Source: Aquimarina sp. ERC-38 (GTDB lineage Bacteria; Bacteroidota; Bacteroidia; Flavobacteriales; Flavobacteriaceae). From it: 64,000 nucleotides of DNA. The position numbers and the translations under genes were made by a program. Positions 54,719-63,495 of this stretch are shown here, in pieces. Within the stretch, counting starts at the first letter, position 1. Each line of letters begins with the position of its first letter. The notes beneath the pieces are model-generated. The model saw nothing but the letters and a program-made list of their open reading frames with translations, did not search any database and was not told the origin of the DNA. Location: contig NZ_CP098511.1 in the NCBI RefSeq assembly GCF_026222555.1, positions 1,097,501 through 1,161,500 on the forward strand, read 5' to 3'.

Positions 54719-55771
54719 GTGTCCCCGAAATTAGTTTCTATTATTTGTTTAATCGTCGTAAAATTCGCGGCTATAAGCCAGCGTGAACATGCTTATCGGA
54801 TTCATACCGTAGCATTTTATAACCTGGAAAACCTTTTTGATATCTACGATAATCCTATCACCTTTGATAACGACCGAACCCCCGAAGGTACGGATCACTG
54901 GACGCTAGAAAAATATCAGCATAAAGTAACAAACCTGGCAAAAGTCATTTCAGAAATCGGGGTAGAAAAGGCACGAAATAGTCCTATTTTGATAGGTTTG
55001 GCAGAAGTTGAAAATCGGAAGGTATTAGAAGATCTAGTAAATGAGCTAACTTTAAAACCTTTTCAATATCAGATCATACATTATGACTCTCCGGACCGCA
55101 GGGGGGTTGATGTAGCTTTGTTATACCAACCTAAGTATTTTAAATTCAAAAAATCCCGTACGTACGAACTAAAGTTGTATGATGAAAATGATCTTTCTAA
55201 ACGCATTTATACACGGGATCAGTTGGTTGTCAGTGGATACTTAGAAAATGAACTGATCTATATTATTGTGAACCATTGGCCTTCCAGAAGGGGTGGTGAA
55301 GCGCGGAGTAGTTATAAACGAGAACAAGCTGCCCGATTGAACCTTCGGATTATGGACTCTATTTTTGACATAGATCCTTACGCCAAAATTATTACTATGG
55401 GCGACTTTAATGATGATCCCAATAATAAAAGTATTACTAAAATCCTAAAAGCTAAATACAATAAAAACAATGTTAGGCTTCGCGAATTGTATAATCCGAT
55501 GGCAAAACTTCATAAAAAGGGTATTGGTTCCCTAGCTTATGGAGATAGTTGGAACCTTTTTGATCAATTAATTTTTTCCAAAAGTTTTGTTGACAAAGAT
55601 TTTACTACCTATCAGTTATATAAAACTGCCATTTTTAATCCTTTGTACTTATCTAATACTTCCGGAAAATATAAAGGCTATCCTTTTCGAAGTATGGTTG
55701 GACATCGTTTTACCGGAGGCTATAGCGATCATTATCCAGTGTATTCGTATTTAATTAAGCGGGTGGATTGA
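54719..55771 (+). CDS. Exported endonuclease/exonuclease/phosphatase
   Basis: The 350-residue EEP enzyme starts at GTG (54719), the only start available after an in-frame stop. It has a signal peptide (KLVSIICLIVVKFAAIS, about residues 4-20). Motifs match its paralogue at 47604: VAFYNLENLFDIYDNP, LAEVENRKVLEDL, GVDVALLYQP, VNHWPSRRGG, ITMGDFNDDPNN and GGYSDHYPVYSYL. It should act in the periplasm or outside the cell on nucleic acids or phosphoesters. It diverges from the TonB/DUF5689 operon with 116 bases between them. Confidence 0.88.
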   Translation: MSPKLVSIICLIVVKFAAISQREHAYRIHTVAFYNLENLFDIYDNPITFDNDRTPEGTDHWTLEKYQHKVTNLAKVISEIGVEKARNSPILIGLAEVENRKVLEDLVNELTLKPFQYQIIHYDSPDRRGVDVALLYQPKYFKFKKSRTYELKLYDENDLSKRIYTRDQLVVSGYLENELIYIIVNHWPSRRGGEARSSYKREQAARLNLRIMDSIFDIDPYAKIITMGDFNDDPNNKSITKILKAKYNKNNVRLRELYNPMAKLHKKGIGSLAYGDSWNLFDQLIFSKSFVDKDFTTYQLYKTAIFNPLYLSNTSGKYKGYPFRSMVGHRFTGGYSDHYPVYSYLIKRVD

Positions 55772-55777
55772 ATTTTT

Positions 55778-55812
55778 AGTTGATTAGGCAGAAGGCACTA
55801 GGCAAAAGTTTA
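55778..55812 (+). repeat. 35-base dispersed repeat, copy 2
   Basis: Matches 18879-18913 at 31 of 35 positions by eye, with the shared words AAGGCACTAG and CAAAAGTT. It follows the exported EEP gene by 6 bases. Confidence 0.65.
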
Positions 55813-55947
55813 TTTGTTGTTATTAGTTATTTGGTTATTAAGTTACTAAGTTATTGAGTTTATACTTCACTAAACTCGGAAGGTCAAAAGTTGTGGAACG
55901 AACTAAGGGCTGAGGCTCTCGAAGCCCGATTACAACTACATCCGAAT

Positions 55948-55980
55948 AAACCCCAAAGGTTTTGAAAACCTTTGGGGTTT
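55948..55980. repeat. Perfect odd palindrome, copy 2
   Basis: Arms of 16 bases flank a single G at 55964, with core CCCCAAAGGTTTT and its complement. It shares this 27-base core with 17967-18005. It lies between the exported EEP gene and the convergent small lipoprotein gene. Confidence 0.8.
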
Positions 55981-56004
55981 TAAGCTTTAAGTTATCTTAA
56001 AATC

Positions 56005-56035
56005 AAAAAGCGACCTAAATTTCAAGTCGCTTTTT
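56005..56035 (-). terminator. Terminator of the small lipoprotein gene
   Basis: AAAAAGCGAC (56005-56014) and GTCGCTTTTT (56026-56035) form a perfect 10-bp stem, and on the minus strand a T run follows. Confidence 0.8.
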
Positions 56036-56056
56036 AATTTACAATTCGTACAAAGA

Positions 56057-56341
56057 CTATTTCACTTGTCCAAAAACAGAAGCGCTACATTGAGTATCAG
56101 CAAACTCTTCAAAGGTCTGACCTTCTGGAATATCAATATCTTCTTCACTTTTACCTAATCCCGGTATCTCTGCAGAAACCTTAGCAGTTCCATTGCCATT
56201 ATCACAAATAGTACTTTTGATTCCTAATACTTCACATTCTTCGCAACCCGCTTTTGCTCCATCATCTTCATCATCATCTCCACAAGAAGTGAATCCTAGA
56301 GTTACAACTACAAATAAAGCAGGTAAAATAAATTTTTTCAT
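56057..56341 (-). CDS. Small acidic lipoprotein with CEEC
   Basis: The 94-residue product has a lipoprotein signal ending GFTSC (Cys20) followed by GDDDEDDGA. A CEEC pair (about residues 33-36) and two further Cys (STIC, TQC) lie in the mature part, which may form disulfides outside the cytoplasm. I do not recognise the family. It is monocistronic, with a terminator just downstream. Confidence 0.7.
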   Translation of the reverse strand: MKKFILPALFVVVTLGFTSCGDDDEDDGAKAGCEECEVLGIKSTICDNGNGTAKVSAEIPGLGKSEEDIDIPEGQTFEEFADTQCSASVFGQVK

Positions 56342-56457
56342 AATTTGGGGTTTTTAGTTTATTTTTCAGATGCGAATATATAACTAAAAACTAATCGTTA
56401 ACAATAAATTATGTTAAAATTGAGTATTATGTCGTGTTTTAATGTTCTTTATCTGAT

Positions 56458-58326
56458 TTATGAATCTAACACCTCCGTAGTAACTACTCTTTGAACATCT
56501 TCTACATCTATAGGTTTTCCTATGTAAGCCAAGAAACAATTTTCGGTAACTTTAACTTTATACTTTTTCTTTTTACTAGCAGATAGAATAGTAATCTTAT
56601 CGCCTTCTTTTATAAAAAGTGGTACCATTTCTTCATTCTCATAAGATAAACTGAGCAAAGACTTATAATGCTGTTCGTCATCTATTTTAATTTCTAGTAT
56701 TCCCGGATATTTTTCCGTTAAATCTACTAATCGGTTATAGTCATCCGTATGAGAAAATAAAGCTTCGGCAGGATTCTTAGTAGAATCGTTCATTTCTTCT
56801 TTACTAATCAATCGAAACGAACCGTTTTCTCCAAATTGTTCCCTAAATTTATCAATGGCAAACTTGTTGATTTCGCTATTTCCGGTAAGTGCCATTAAAT
56901 ATCCTACATCGTTTAGTTCTATATTATCTTTTAACTGATCATTATAGATACTGGCTTCAATAGCTTCTAGTCCTAAATTTTTTGCCTTTTTTACATTGTT
57001 CTTATTACTATCAACTAAAACTACATGACGGTTATTCTCTTCAAGATATAAAGCAATCATCCGAGAAAGCTTAGAGGCGCCGATCATTAAAATCCCGTTA
57101 GATTTATATAGAAACACACCTACCAATTTGGCAAACAATCGTGCGGTCGTTGCATTTAGCAGTACCGTACCTAAAACGATCATAAATACCAGTGGCGTAA
57201 TATATTCCGCTCCCGGTTCTCCTTCCTGTGCCAGGCGTAACCCAAATAAGGAGGCGATACCTGCTGCTACAATCCCTCTGGGACCTACCCACGAGATAAA
57301 AAGTTTTTCTTTATAGGTTAAACCGGAATTGATCGAACTTAGAAAGACACCTAGCGGTCGTACAATAAAAACAACGCAGGCAAATAATAAAGCGGCTTCC
57401 CAATTATAAACCCGGTATAAATCTACCATATTCATATTTGCAGAAAGCAATATAAATAATATGGAAATTAGCAATACACTTAGCGATTCTTTAAAATATA
57501 AAAGTTCATCCAGATTAGGTAATTCCATATTTCCCAAGACCATACCCATAATTACTACAGATAGTAATCCGGATTCATGAGCAAAAGTATCAGATAATAC
57601 AAAAACACCTAAAACTGTTGCCAGCGTAAAAACGTTTAACAAGTAATGCGGAATTACTTTTTTCTTAATGCAAAAAGCCAACCCATGAGCAAAGGTAAAT
57701 CCAAAGGTAAATCCAAACAACACAATTTTACCAAATTCAAGCAGTGCTGTTTGTGTAAAGGCCTGCCCCTCTCCTACACTAATAAATTCAAAAACCAATA
57801 CAGCAAACAATGCTCCGATCGGGTCAATTAATATCCCTTCCCACTTTAACACCGCAGAAATATCTTTTTTTAACGGTATATTTCGTAAAATAGGCGTGAT
57901 TACCGTTGGACCCGTCACAATAATTAATGCTGAGAATAAAAAGGAAATCGGCCAACTTAAATCAAAAATAAAATGAGCAGCAAATCCAGCTCCAAAAAAA
58001 GTGATAATTACAGCAACTGTAATTAACTTTAGAATTACCGGTCCTACGTTAAGTATCTCGCCCCTTCTTAATGTAAGACCTCCTTCAAATAAGATTATGC
58101 TAATTGCCAGCGATACGAAATAAAATAAACTTTGACCCGGAAATAAACCGTTTTCTCCATTCCAGATCGGTTGGATTAATTTAGTACCATCTTCTGTATA
58201 TAACGTAGAGATAGGTCCAACTAGTAAACCTATTAATATTAAAGGTAAAATCGCCGGAATTTTAAATTTCCAGGCAACCCATTGTGCTAATATTCCTAGA
58301 ATGATAATTCCTGATAATTCTACCAT
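56458..58326 (-). CDS. Cation/proton antiporter with TrkA-type domain
   Basis: The 622-residue protein has 12-13 membrane helices (about residues 3-400) of the CPA1 (NhaP/NhaK) type, with SLAISIILFEGGLTLRRG, GPTVITPIL and SWVGPRGIVAAGIASLFG. These are followed by a Rossmann TrkA-N domain (about 410-530: GILMIGASKLSRMIALYLE) and a short TrkA-C-like tail. It exchanges Na+ or K+ for protons, with nucleotide gating likely. Monocistronic. Confidence 0.9.
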   Translation of the reverse strand: MVELSGIIILGILAQWVAWKFKIPAILPLILIGLLVGPISTLYTEDGTKLIQPIWNGENGLFPGQSLFYFVSLAISIILFEGGLTLRRGEILNVGPVILKLITVAVIITFFGAGFAAHFIFDLSWPISFLFSALIIVTGPTVITPILRNIPLKKDISAVLKWEGILIDPIGALFAVLVFEFISVGEGQAFTQTALLEFGKIVLFGFTFGFTFAHGLAFCIKKKVIPHYLLNVFTLATVLGVFVLSDTFAHESGLLSVVIMGMVLGNMELPNLDELLYFKESLSVLLISILFILLSANMNMVDLYRVYNWEAALLFACVVFIVRPLGVFLSSINSGLTYKEKLFISWVGPRGIVAAGIASLFGLRLAQEGEPGAEYITPLVFMIVLGTVLLNATTARLFAKLVGVFLYKSNGILMIGASKLSRMIALYLEENNRHVVLVDSNKNNVKKAKNLGLEAIEASIYNDQLKDNIELNDVGYLMALTGNSEINKFAIDKFREQFGENGSFRLISKEEMNDSTKNPAEALFSHTDDYNRLVDLTEKYPGILEIKIDDEQHYKSLLSLSYENEEMVPLFIKEGDKITILSASKKKKYKVKVTENCFLAYIGKPIDVEDVQRVVTTEVLDS

Positions 58327-58602
58327 AAATCAGAATTTTAAAATTAATTCAGGAAGATATTGTTTTTTTGTCTTTCTTCCGACTTTAATTGCCATCATTT
58401 TGTACTTATTCCGTCTCACGGTTATCAATTAGATCACGGTAGTGTAGAATACTTCTGAAATTTGTTAAAAGGCTTACAAATTAATTTCATTCCATCTACT
58501 TTTTTCTATTTTGCACGAATTTCGATAATTATACCTATAAAACGTAGTATTTTTATTGTTCTTAAATGAAAATCAGAAAAATTTTATAATCTTTAAGGGT
58601 AA

Positions 58603-59460
58603 ATGAAACTATATCCCATTGAAGCCGGAAACTTTAAGCTTGACGGAGGTGCTATGTTTGGCGTAGTTCCCAAAAGCATTTGGCAAAAAACTAATCCCGC
58701 AGACCAAAATAATCAGATACCCCTGGCTACCCGGTGCCTATTGATAGAAAATGGTGATCAGCTTATCCTGATTGATACCGGTATGGGCAATAAACAATCC
58801 GAAAAATTCTACGGGTATTACCACCTTTGGGGAGACTTTTCTTTACTGTCCTCTTTAAAGAAAGCTGGTTTTCATCCTGATGATATTACGGATGTGTTCC
58901 TAACCCACTTACATTTTGATCATTGTGGGGGTGCTATTATAACTAATAATAACGGTAGTTTACAGCCATTATTTAAAAATGCGAAGTACTGGAGCAATCA
59001 GGCACATTGGCAGTGGGCAATAGCACCTAATCCACGGGAAAAAGCTTCTTTCTTAAAAGAAAATATTTTACCCATAGAAGAAAGTGGTCAATTACATTTA
59101 ATTGATCCAGTTAAAGGTAGTTTTATCGAAAACACGGCATTGAACTTTGGTGTGACTTTTGTTAATGGTCATACGGATAAGCAAATGTTGCCTCATATTC
59201 AGTATAAAGATAAAGTAATTGTTTTTGTAGCAGACTTATTACCTACGGTGGGTCATATTCCATTACCCTATGTGATGAGTTACGATATTCGACCTTTAGT
59301 AACAGTTGATGAGAAAAAAGAATTTTTAGAAAAAGCTGCGGATCAAAATTGGTATTTATTTCTTGAACATGATGCGCACCACGAAATTATAACGGTAAAA
59401 CGAACCGATAGAGGAATACGCTTACATGAAACCTATACTTGTAACGAAATATTTAATTAA
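58603..59460 (+). CDS. Metallo-beta-lactamase-fold hydrolase
   Basis: The 285-residue protein has the MBL zinc motif THLHFDHCGG (about residues 105-114), an upstream LIDTGMGNKQ, a later His in NGHTDKQMLPH (about 190) and an Asp in FVADLLPT (about 208). It lacks a signal peptide. It may act as a lactonase or other hydrolase of the quorum-quenching lactonase-like group; the substrate is unknown. The S8 protease gene follows after 4 bases. Confidence 0.87.
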   Translation: MKLYPIEAGNFKLDGGAMFGVVPKSIWQKTNPADQNNQIPLATRCLLIENGDQLILIDTGMGNKQSEKFYGYYHLWGDFSLLSSLKKAGFHPDDITDVFLTHLHFDHCGGAIITNNNGSLQPLFKNAKYWSNQAHWQWAIAPNPREKASFLKENILPIEESGQLHLIDPVKGSFIENTALNFGVTFVNGHTDKQMLPHIQYKDKVIVFVADLLPTVGHIPLPYVMSYDIRPLVTVDEKKEFLEKAADQNWYLFLEHDAHHEIITVKRTDRGIRLHETYTCNEIFN

Positions 59461-59464
59461 AACT

Positions 59465-61150
59465 ATGAATTTTAGAGAGTCCATAAAAAGATATATTTTA
59501 CTTAGTTTACTTACGTTAGCTTTAATTGGTTGTGGGTCACCTGCAATCATTTCTACTCCTATTGAGAGCATTGATAATATTCCGCTTAAAATAACCCCCT
59601 TAACTTCACAAGAACTTAAAACTTGGGGAGCCGGAGATCTTATCAAAGATACCATTCCGGGAATGAGTGTAGACCGGGCTTATAAAGAAATTTTAAAAAA
59701 TAAAAAAGGGCAAACCGTTATCGTGGGTGTCATTGATAGTGGTACTGATATTGAGCACGAAGACCTAAAAAATGTGATTTGGACAAATTCCGGCGAAATT
59801 CCGGGAAATAATAAGGATGATGACAATAATGGGTATATTGATGATATTCACGGATGGAATTTTTTAGGCGATGCTGAAAATGAAAACCTGGAATACACGC
59901 GTATTATTAAAAAGCTAGGGTCAAAATTCGAAGGAAAAAATATTTCTTCCATTAACCCTGAAGATACTGAAGATTACCAATTATATATCGAAGCTAAAGC
60001 AAAACATGCCGAAGAGTTCCAGGAAGCCTCCGCCAGAAAAGAACAATATGAACAAATCTATGAGCAAACTAAAGGCTCTCATGAAAAAGTGACTAAACTC
60101 TTAGGTAAAGAAGATTATACCCTGGAAGAACTGAAACAAGCTTATCCTAAAGAACCGGAAATGCAACAACATGTAGGTTTATTAATGCAGATGTATGGAT
60201 TTTTAGAACCTGGTGAAAGCATTCCTGACTTTTTAAAAAATATTAAAGAAGGAATTACTCATTTTACTGAGCAATTGGATTATAATTTAAACCTGGATTT
60301 TGATGGTCGTGCAAAAGTGGGTGATGACGTAGAAGATATTACAGACATAACTTATGGTAATGCTAATGTGATGGGTCCGGATCCTAAAAAGAAAGGTATT
60401 AAGCATGGAACTCATGTGGCTGGCACTATTGCAGCAGAAAGAAATAATGGTATAGGAATGGATGGTATAGCTAAAAATGTGAAAATTATGGCGATCCGGG
60501 CGGTACCTAATGGAGACGAATACGATAAGGATATTGCCCTAGCAATTCGCTATGCCGTTGATAATGGTGCTAAGGTGATTAATACTAGTTTTGGTAAATA
60601 TTTTTCAACGCATCCGGAATGGGTCTATGACGCTATAAAATATGCCGCAGAAAAAGATGTATTAATCGTAAATGCTGCGGGTAATGAGAGTGAAGATTTA
60701 GATAAAACGGCTGTTTATCCTAATGATCAAACATCGAATACTTCTGAAATTGCTGATAATTTTATTACTGTAGGTGCTTTAAATTACGAGTATGGATCCG
60801 GGCTGGTAGCTAATTTTTCAAATTACGGAAAATCAAACGTGGATGTTTTTGCACCTGGAGTCAAAATATGGGCAACAACACCTAATAATTCTTACGAATT
60901 TATGCAAGGTACGTCTATGGCTACTCCATCAGTTGCCGGTATTGCTGCATTGATCCGATCATATTATCCTAAGTTAAAAGCTTCACAAGTAAAAGATATC
61001 ATTATTAATAGTGGTATTTCTACCAAATCGAGAGTGATGGTAGGTGGTGATTTATCCGAAGCCAAAGTTTTTAACGAATTATCAAAATCTGGTAAAATGG
61101 TGAATTTGTATAACGCCCTTATTCTAGCAGGAAAAACCTCAAAATCATAA
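59465..61150 (+). CDS. S8 family serine protease, lipoprotein
   Basis: The 561-residue subtilisin-like protease starts at the ATG 59465 and has a lipoprotein signal LLTLALIGC (Cys23). The triad is Asp91 (GVIDSGTDIEHEDL), His314 (KHGTHVAGTIAA) and Ser484 (GTSMATPSVAGIAAL), with the oxyanion Asn in NAAGNES (about 407). The Asp-His distance, over 220 residues, is much longer than in subtilisin, because of a helical charged insert (about 140-300). It should sit on the envelope. It forms an operon with the MBL and M1 genes. Confidence 0.9.
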   Translation: MNFRESIKRYILLSLLTLALIGCGSPAIISTPIESIDNIPLKITPLTSQELKTWGAGDLIKDTIPGMSVDRAYKEILKNKKGQTVIVGVIDSGTDIEHEDLKNVIWTNSGEIPGNNKDDDNNGYIDDIHGWNFLGDAENENLEYTRIIKKLGSKFEGKNISSINPEDTEDYQLYIEAKAKHAEEFQEASARKEQYEQIYEQTKGSHEKVTKLLGKEDYTLEELKQAYPKEPEMQQHVGLLMQMYGFLEPGESIPDFLKNIKEGITHFTEQLDYNLNLDFDGRAKVGDDVEDITDITYGNANVMGPDPKKKGIKHGTHVAGTIAAERNNGIGMDGIAKNVKIMAIRAVPNGDEYDKDIALAIRYAVDNGAKVINTSFGKYFSTHPEWVYDAIKYAAEKDVLIVNAAGNESEDLDKTAVYPNDQTSNTSEIADNFITVGALNYEYGSGLVANFSNYGKSNVDVFAPGVKIWATTPNNSYEFMQGTSMATPSVAGIAALIRSYYPKLKASQVKDIIINSGISTKSRVMVGGDLSEAKVFNELSKSGKMVNLYNALILAGKTSKS

Positions 61151-61154
61151 GTAT

Positions 61155-62984
61155 ATGAACAAATTTTCATTTTTTATATGTATTATTTGTATACAAGTAT
61201 GGGGTCAGAATAATACATCCTACTGGCAACAACATGTGGATTATCAAATGGATGTAGAGGTAAATGTTGAAAATTATACTTATACGGGTAATCAAAAGTT
61301 GGTGTATACAAATAATTCGCCAGATACGCTTACTACTGTTTTTTATCACTTGTACTTTAACGCCTTTCAACCTGGTAGCGAAATGGACGTAAGATCTTTA
61401 TCTATTACTGATCCGGATGCCAGAGTACGAGATCGTATTAGCAAACTAAAACCGGACGAATACGGATACTTGGAAATTGAGAGTATACAACAGGATGGAA
61501 AGGTGCTGAAGCCTGAGGTATCCGGAACTATACTAGAAGTTCCATTAAACCAACCTATTTTACCAGGCCAAAAGACAGAATTTACTCTGGGTTTCAAAGG
61601 ACAAGTACCTTTACAAATACGTAGGTCAGGACGAAATAATAAGGAAGGGGTTGCTTTGTCGATGACGCAATGGTATCCTAAAATGGTCGAATATGACTTT
61701 GAAGGATGGCATCCCAATCCTTACATCGGAAGAGAGTTTCATGGAGTTTGGGGTAATTTTGATGTAAAAATTACTATTGATTCCTCTTATATTTTAGGAG
61801 GGTCCGGATACCTGCAAAACGCAAATGAAATAGGTGAGGGGTACGAAAAAAATGGTGTTAAGGTCAAAAAGAAAAAAGGAAAAACCCGTACCTGGCATTT
61901 TATTGCCCCAAATGTTCACGATTTTGCCTGGGGAGCAGATCCTGAATTTTTACACGATAAAATTACCGCTACAAACGGAACGGAACTCCACTTTTTGTAT
62001 AAAAATGATGATAAAATTATCGAGAACTGGAAAAAATTACAACCCTTAACCGTCAAGCTTCTTGATTATTTTAATAAAAACATTGGTACTTATCCCTATA
62101 AGCAGTATTCGGTGATCCAGGGTGGCGACGGAGGTATGGAATATGCAATGTGTACCCTAATTACCGGTAATAGAAAATTTGGTAGTCTGGTGGGTGTTAC
62201 CGCACATGAACTGGCGCATTCCTGGTTTCAACATATTTTAGCAACAAACGAAGCTAAACATGAATGGATGGATGAAGGTTTTACTACCTATATTTCAACA
62301 CTGGCTATGGACGAAGTAATGAAACAAAATAAACCGGATCCGTTAGCAGAGATGTACCAAGGCTATATTAAATTAGCTACCTCAAATGTAGAAAAACCTC
62401 AGACTACTCATGCAGATCGCTATGATACTAATTTTGCCTATGGTACTTCTGCGTATAGTAAAGGAGGTGTATTTTTAGCACAATTAGGATATGTGATAGG
62501 AGAAGAAAATCTTAAAAAAACTATTAAACAGTATTTTAATACCTGGAAATTTAAACACCCTACGCCTAATGATTTTAAGCGTATTGCAGAAAATATTTCG
62601 GGTATGCAATTGGATTGGTACTTAACGGATTGGACAAAAACGACTAATGTGATTAATTACGGGATTCGTTCTGTAACAAACAATCAGGATCAGGCGATTG
62701 TTACCTTAGAACGTATTGGTTCTATGCCTATGCCTATTGATATCATGGTAACCTATCAGGATGATAGCCAAGAATATTTTTACATTCCGTTGCAAATGAT
62801 GAGGGGACAAAAAACAAATCCTTTTCAAAATACGAAGAGAACGGTTCTTCCGGATTGGGCCTGGGCATATCCCGATTATCAATTTAACATTCCAACTTCT
62901 GTTGATAATATTAAAACAATTGAAATTGATCCGTTACATAGAATGGCAGATGTACATAAAGCTAATAATAAGGCTGTTCAATAG
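61155..62984 (+). CDS. M1 family metallopeptidase
   Basis: The 609-residue exported zinc aminopeptidase has a signal peptide (about 1-17) ending VWGQ, the gluzincin motif HELAHSWFQH followed 18 residues later by the Glu in WMDEGFTTYIS (about residues 352-380), and a GGMEYAM exopeptidase motif (about 328). The N-terminal beta domain is complete, while the C-terminal part is short, as in several bacterial M1 enzymes. It follows the S8 gene after 4 bases, so the two proteases are probably made together. Confidence 0.92.
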   Translation: MNKFSFFICIICIQVWGQNNTSYWQQHVDYQMDVEVNVENYTYTGNQKLVYTNNSPDTLTTVFYHLYFNAFQPGSEMDVRSLSITDPDARVRDRISKLKPDEYGYLEIESIQQDGKVLKPEVSGTILEVPLNQPILPGQKTEFTLGFKGQVPLQIRRSGRNNKEGVALSMTQWYPKMVEYDFEGWHPNPYIGREFHGVWGNFDVKITIDSSYILGGSGYLQNANEIGEGYEKNGVKVKKKKGKTRTWHFIAPNVHDFAWGADPEFLHDKITATNGTELHFLYKNDDKIIENWKKLQPLTVKLLDYFNKNIGTYPYKQYSVIQGGDGGMEYAMCTLITGNRKFGSLVGVTAHELAHSWFQHILATNEAKHEWMDEGFTTYISTLAMDEVMKQNKPDPLAEMYQGYIKLATSNVEKPQTTHADRYDTNFAYGTSAYSKGGVFLAQLGYVIGEENLKKTIKQYFNTWKFKHPTPNDFKRIAENISGMQLDWYLTDWTKTTNVINYGIRSVTNNQDQAIVTLERIGSMPMPIDIMVTYQDDSQEYFYIPLQMMRGQKTNPFQNTKRTVLPDWAWAYPDYQFNIPTSVDNIKTIEIDPLHRMADVHKANNKAVQ

Positions 62985-63061
62985 CTTTTGGTCATATCTA
63001 TAACCATTTATAATTTAAGGACTTGCAGATTATACTTAGATTGTTTTAAAATTTTTCCTGA

Positions 63062-63433
63062 ATGAAAGCTACTTTTTCTAAAAAAGAAAAATTAAAAAGT
63101 ACTAAAGAAATTGAGCTTCTGTTTCAGGAAGGACAAAGTTTAAAAAAATTTCCGGTGCTTTTGGTATATCGGGAAAGTTCAGATGGTAAAGAAATTGGTA
63201 TTAAAGCAGCGGTTTCGGTAAGTAAAAAGAAATTTAAAAGAGCCGTAGACAGGAATCGTATTAAACGCTTGTTACGAGAAGCATACCGATTACAAAAAGC
63301 AGAAGTTTTAAACGAATGTACCAGAAGTTATTCGCTTATGTTAATTTATATTGGTAAAGAAATGCCCGATTATCATTTTCTATCAAAAAAGATAAATTTT
63401 CTTTTAAATGCTTTTGCAGAAAAAGTAAAGTAA
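63062..63433 (+). CDS. rnpA: Ribonuclease P protein component
   Basis: The 123-residue basic protein helps RNase P RNA cut tRNA precursors. The RNR motif FKRAVDRNRIKRLLREAYRL (about residues 58-77) and the N-terminal FSKKEKLKSTKEIELLFQEG are typical. It lies 77 bases after the M1 gene. No rpmH (ribosomal protein L34) precedes it, unlike the classical rpmH-rnpA order. Confidence 0.93.
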   Translation: MKATFSKKEKLKSTKEIELLFQEGQSLKKFPVLLVYRESSDGKEIGIKAAVSVSKKKFKRAVDRNRIKRLLREAYRLQKAEVLNECTRSYSLMLIYIGKEMPDYHFLSKKINFLLNAFAEKVK

Positions 63434-63495
63434 AGACTTTTTAGTATCTTACTGTATAATTTAAATAACTTCAATACTTCCATACGAACTGTAAT

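Noticed and set aside
47604..55771. Genomic island or prophage
   Set aside because: Apart from one IS and a toxin-antitoxin pair there is no integrase, no tRNA attachment site and no phage gene, and flanking genes look native.
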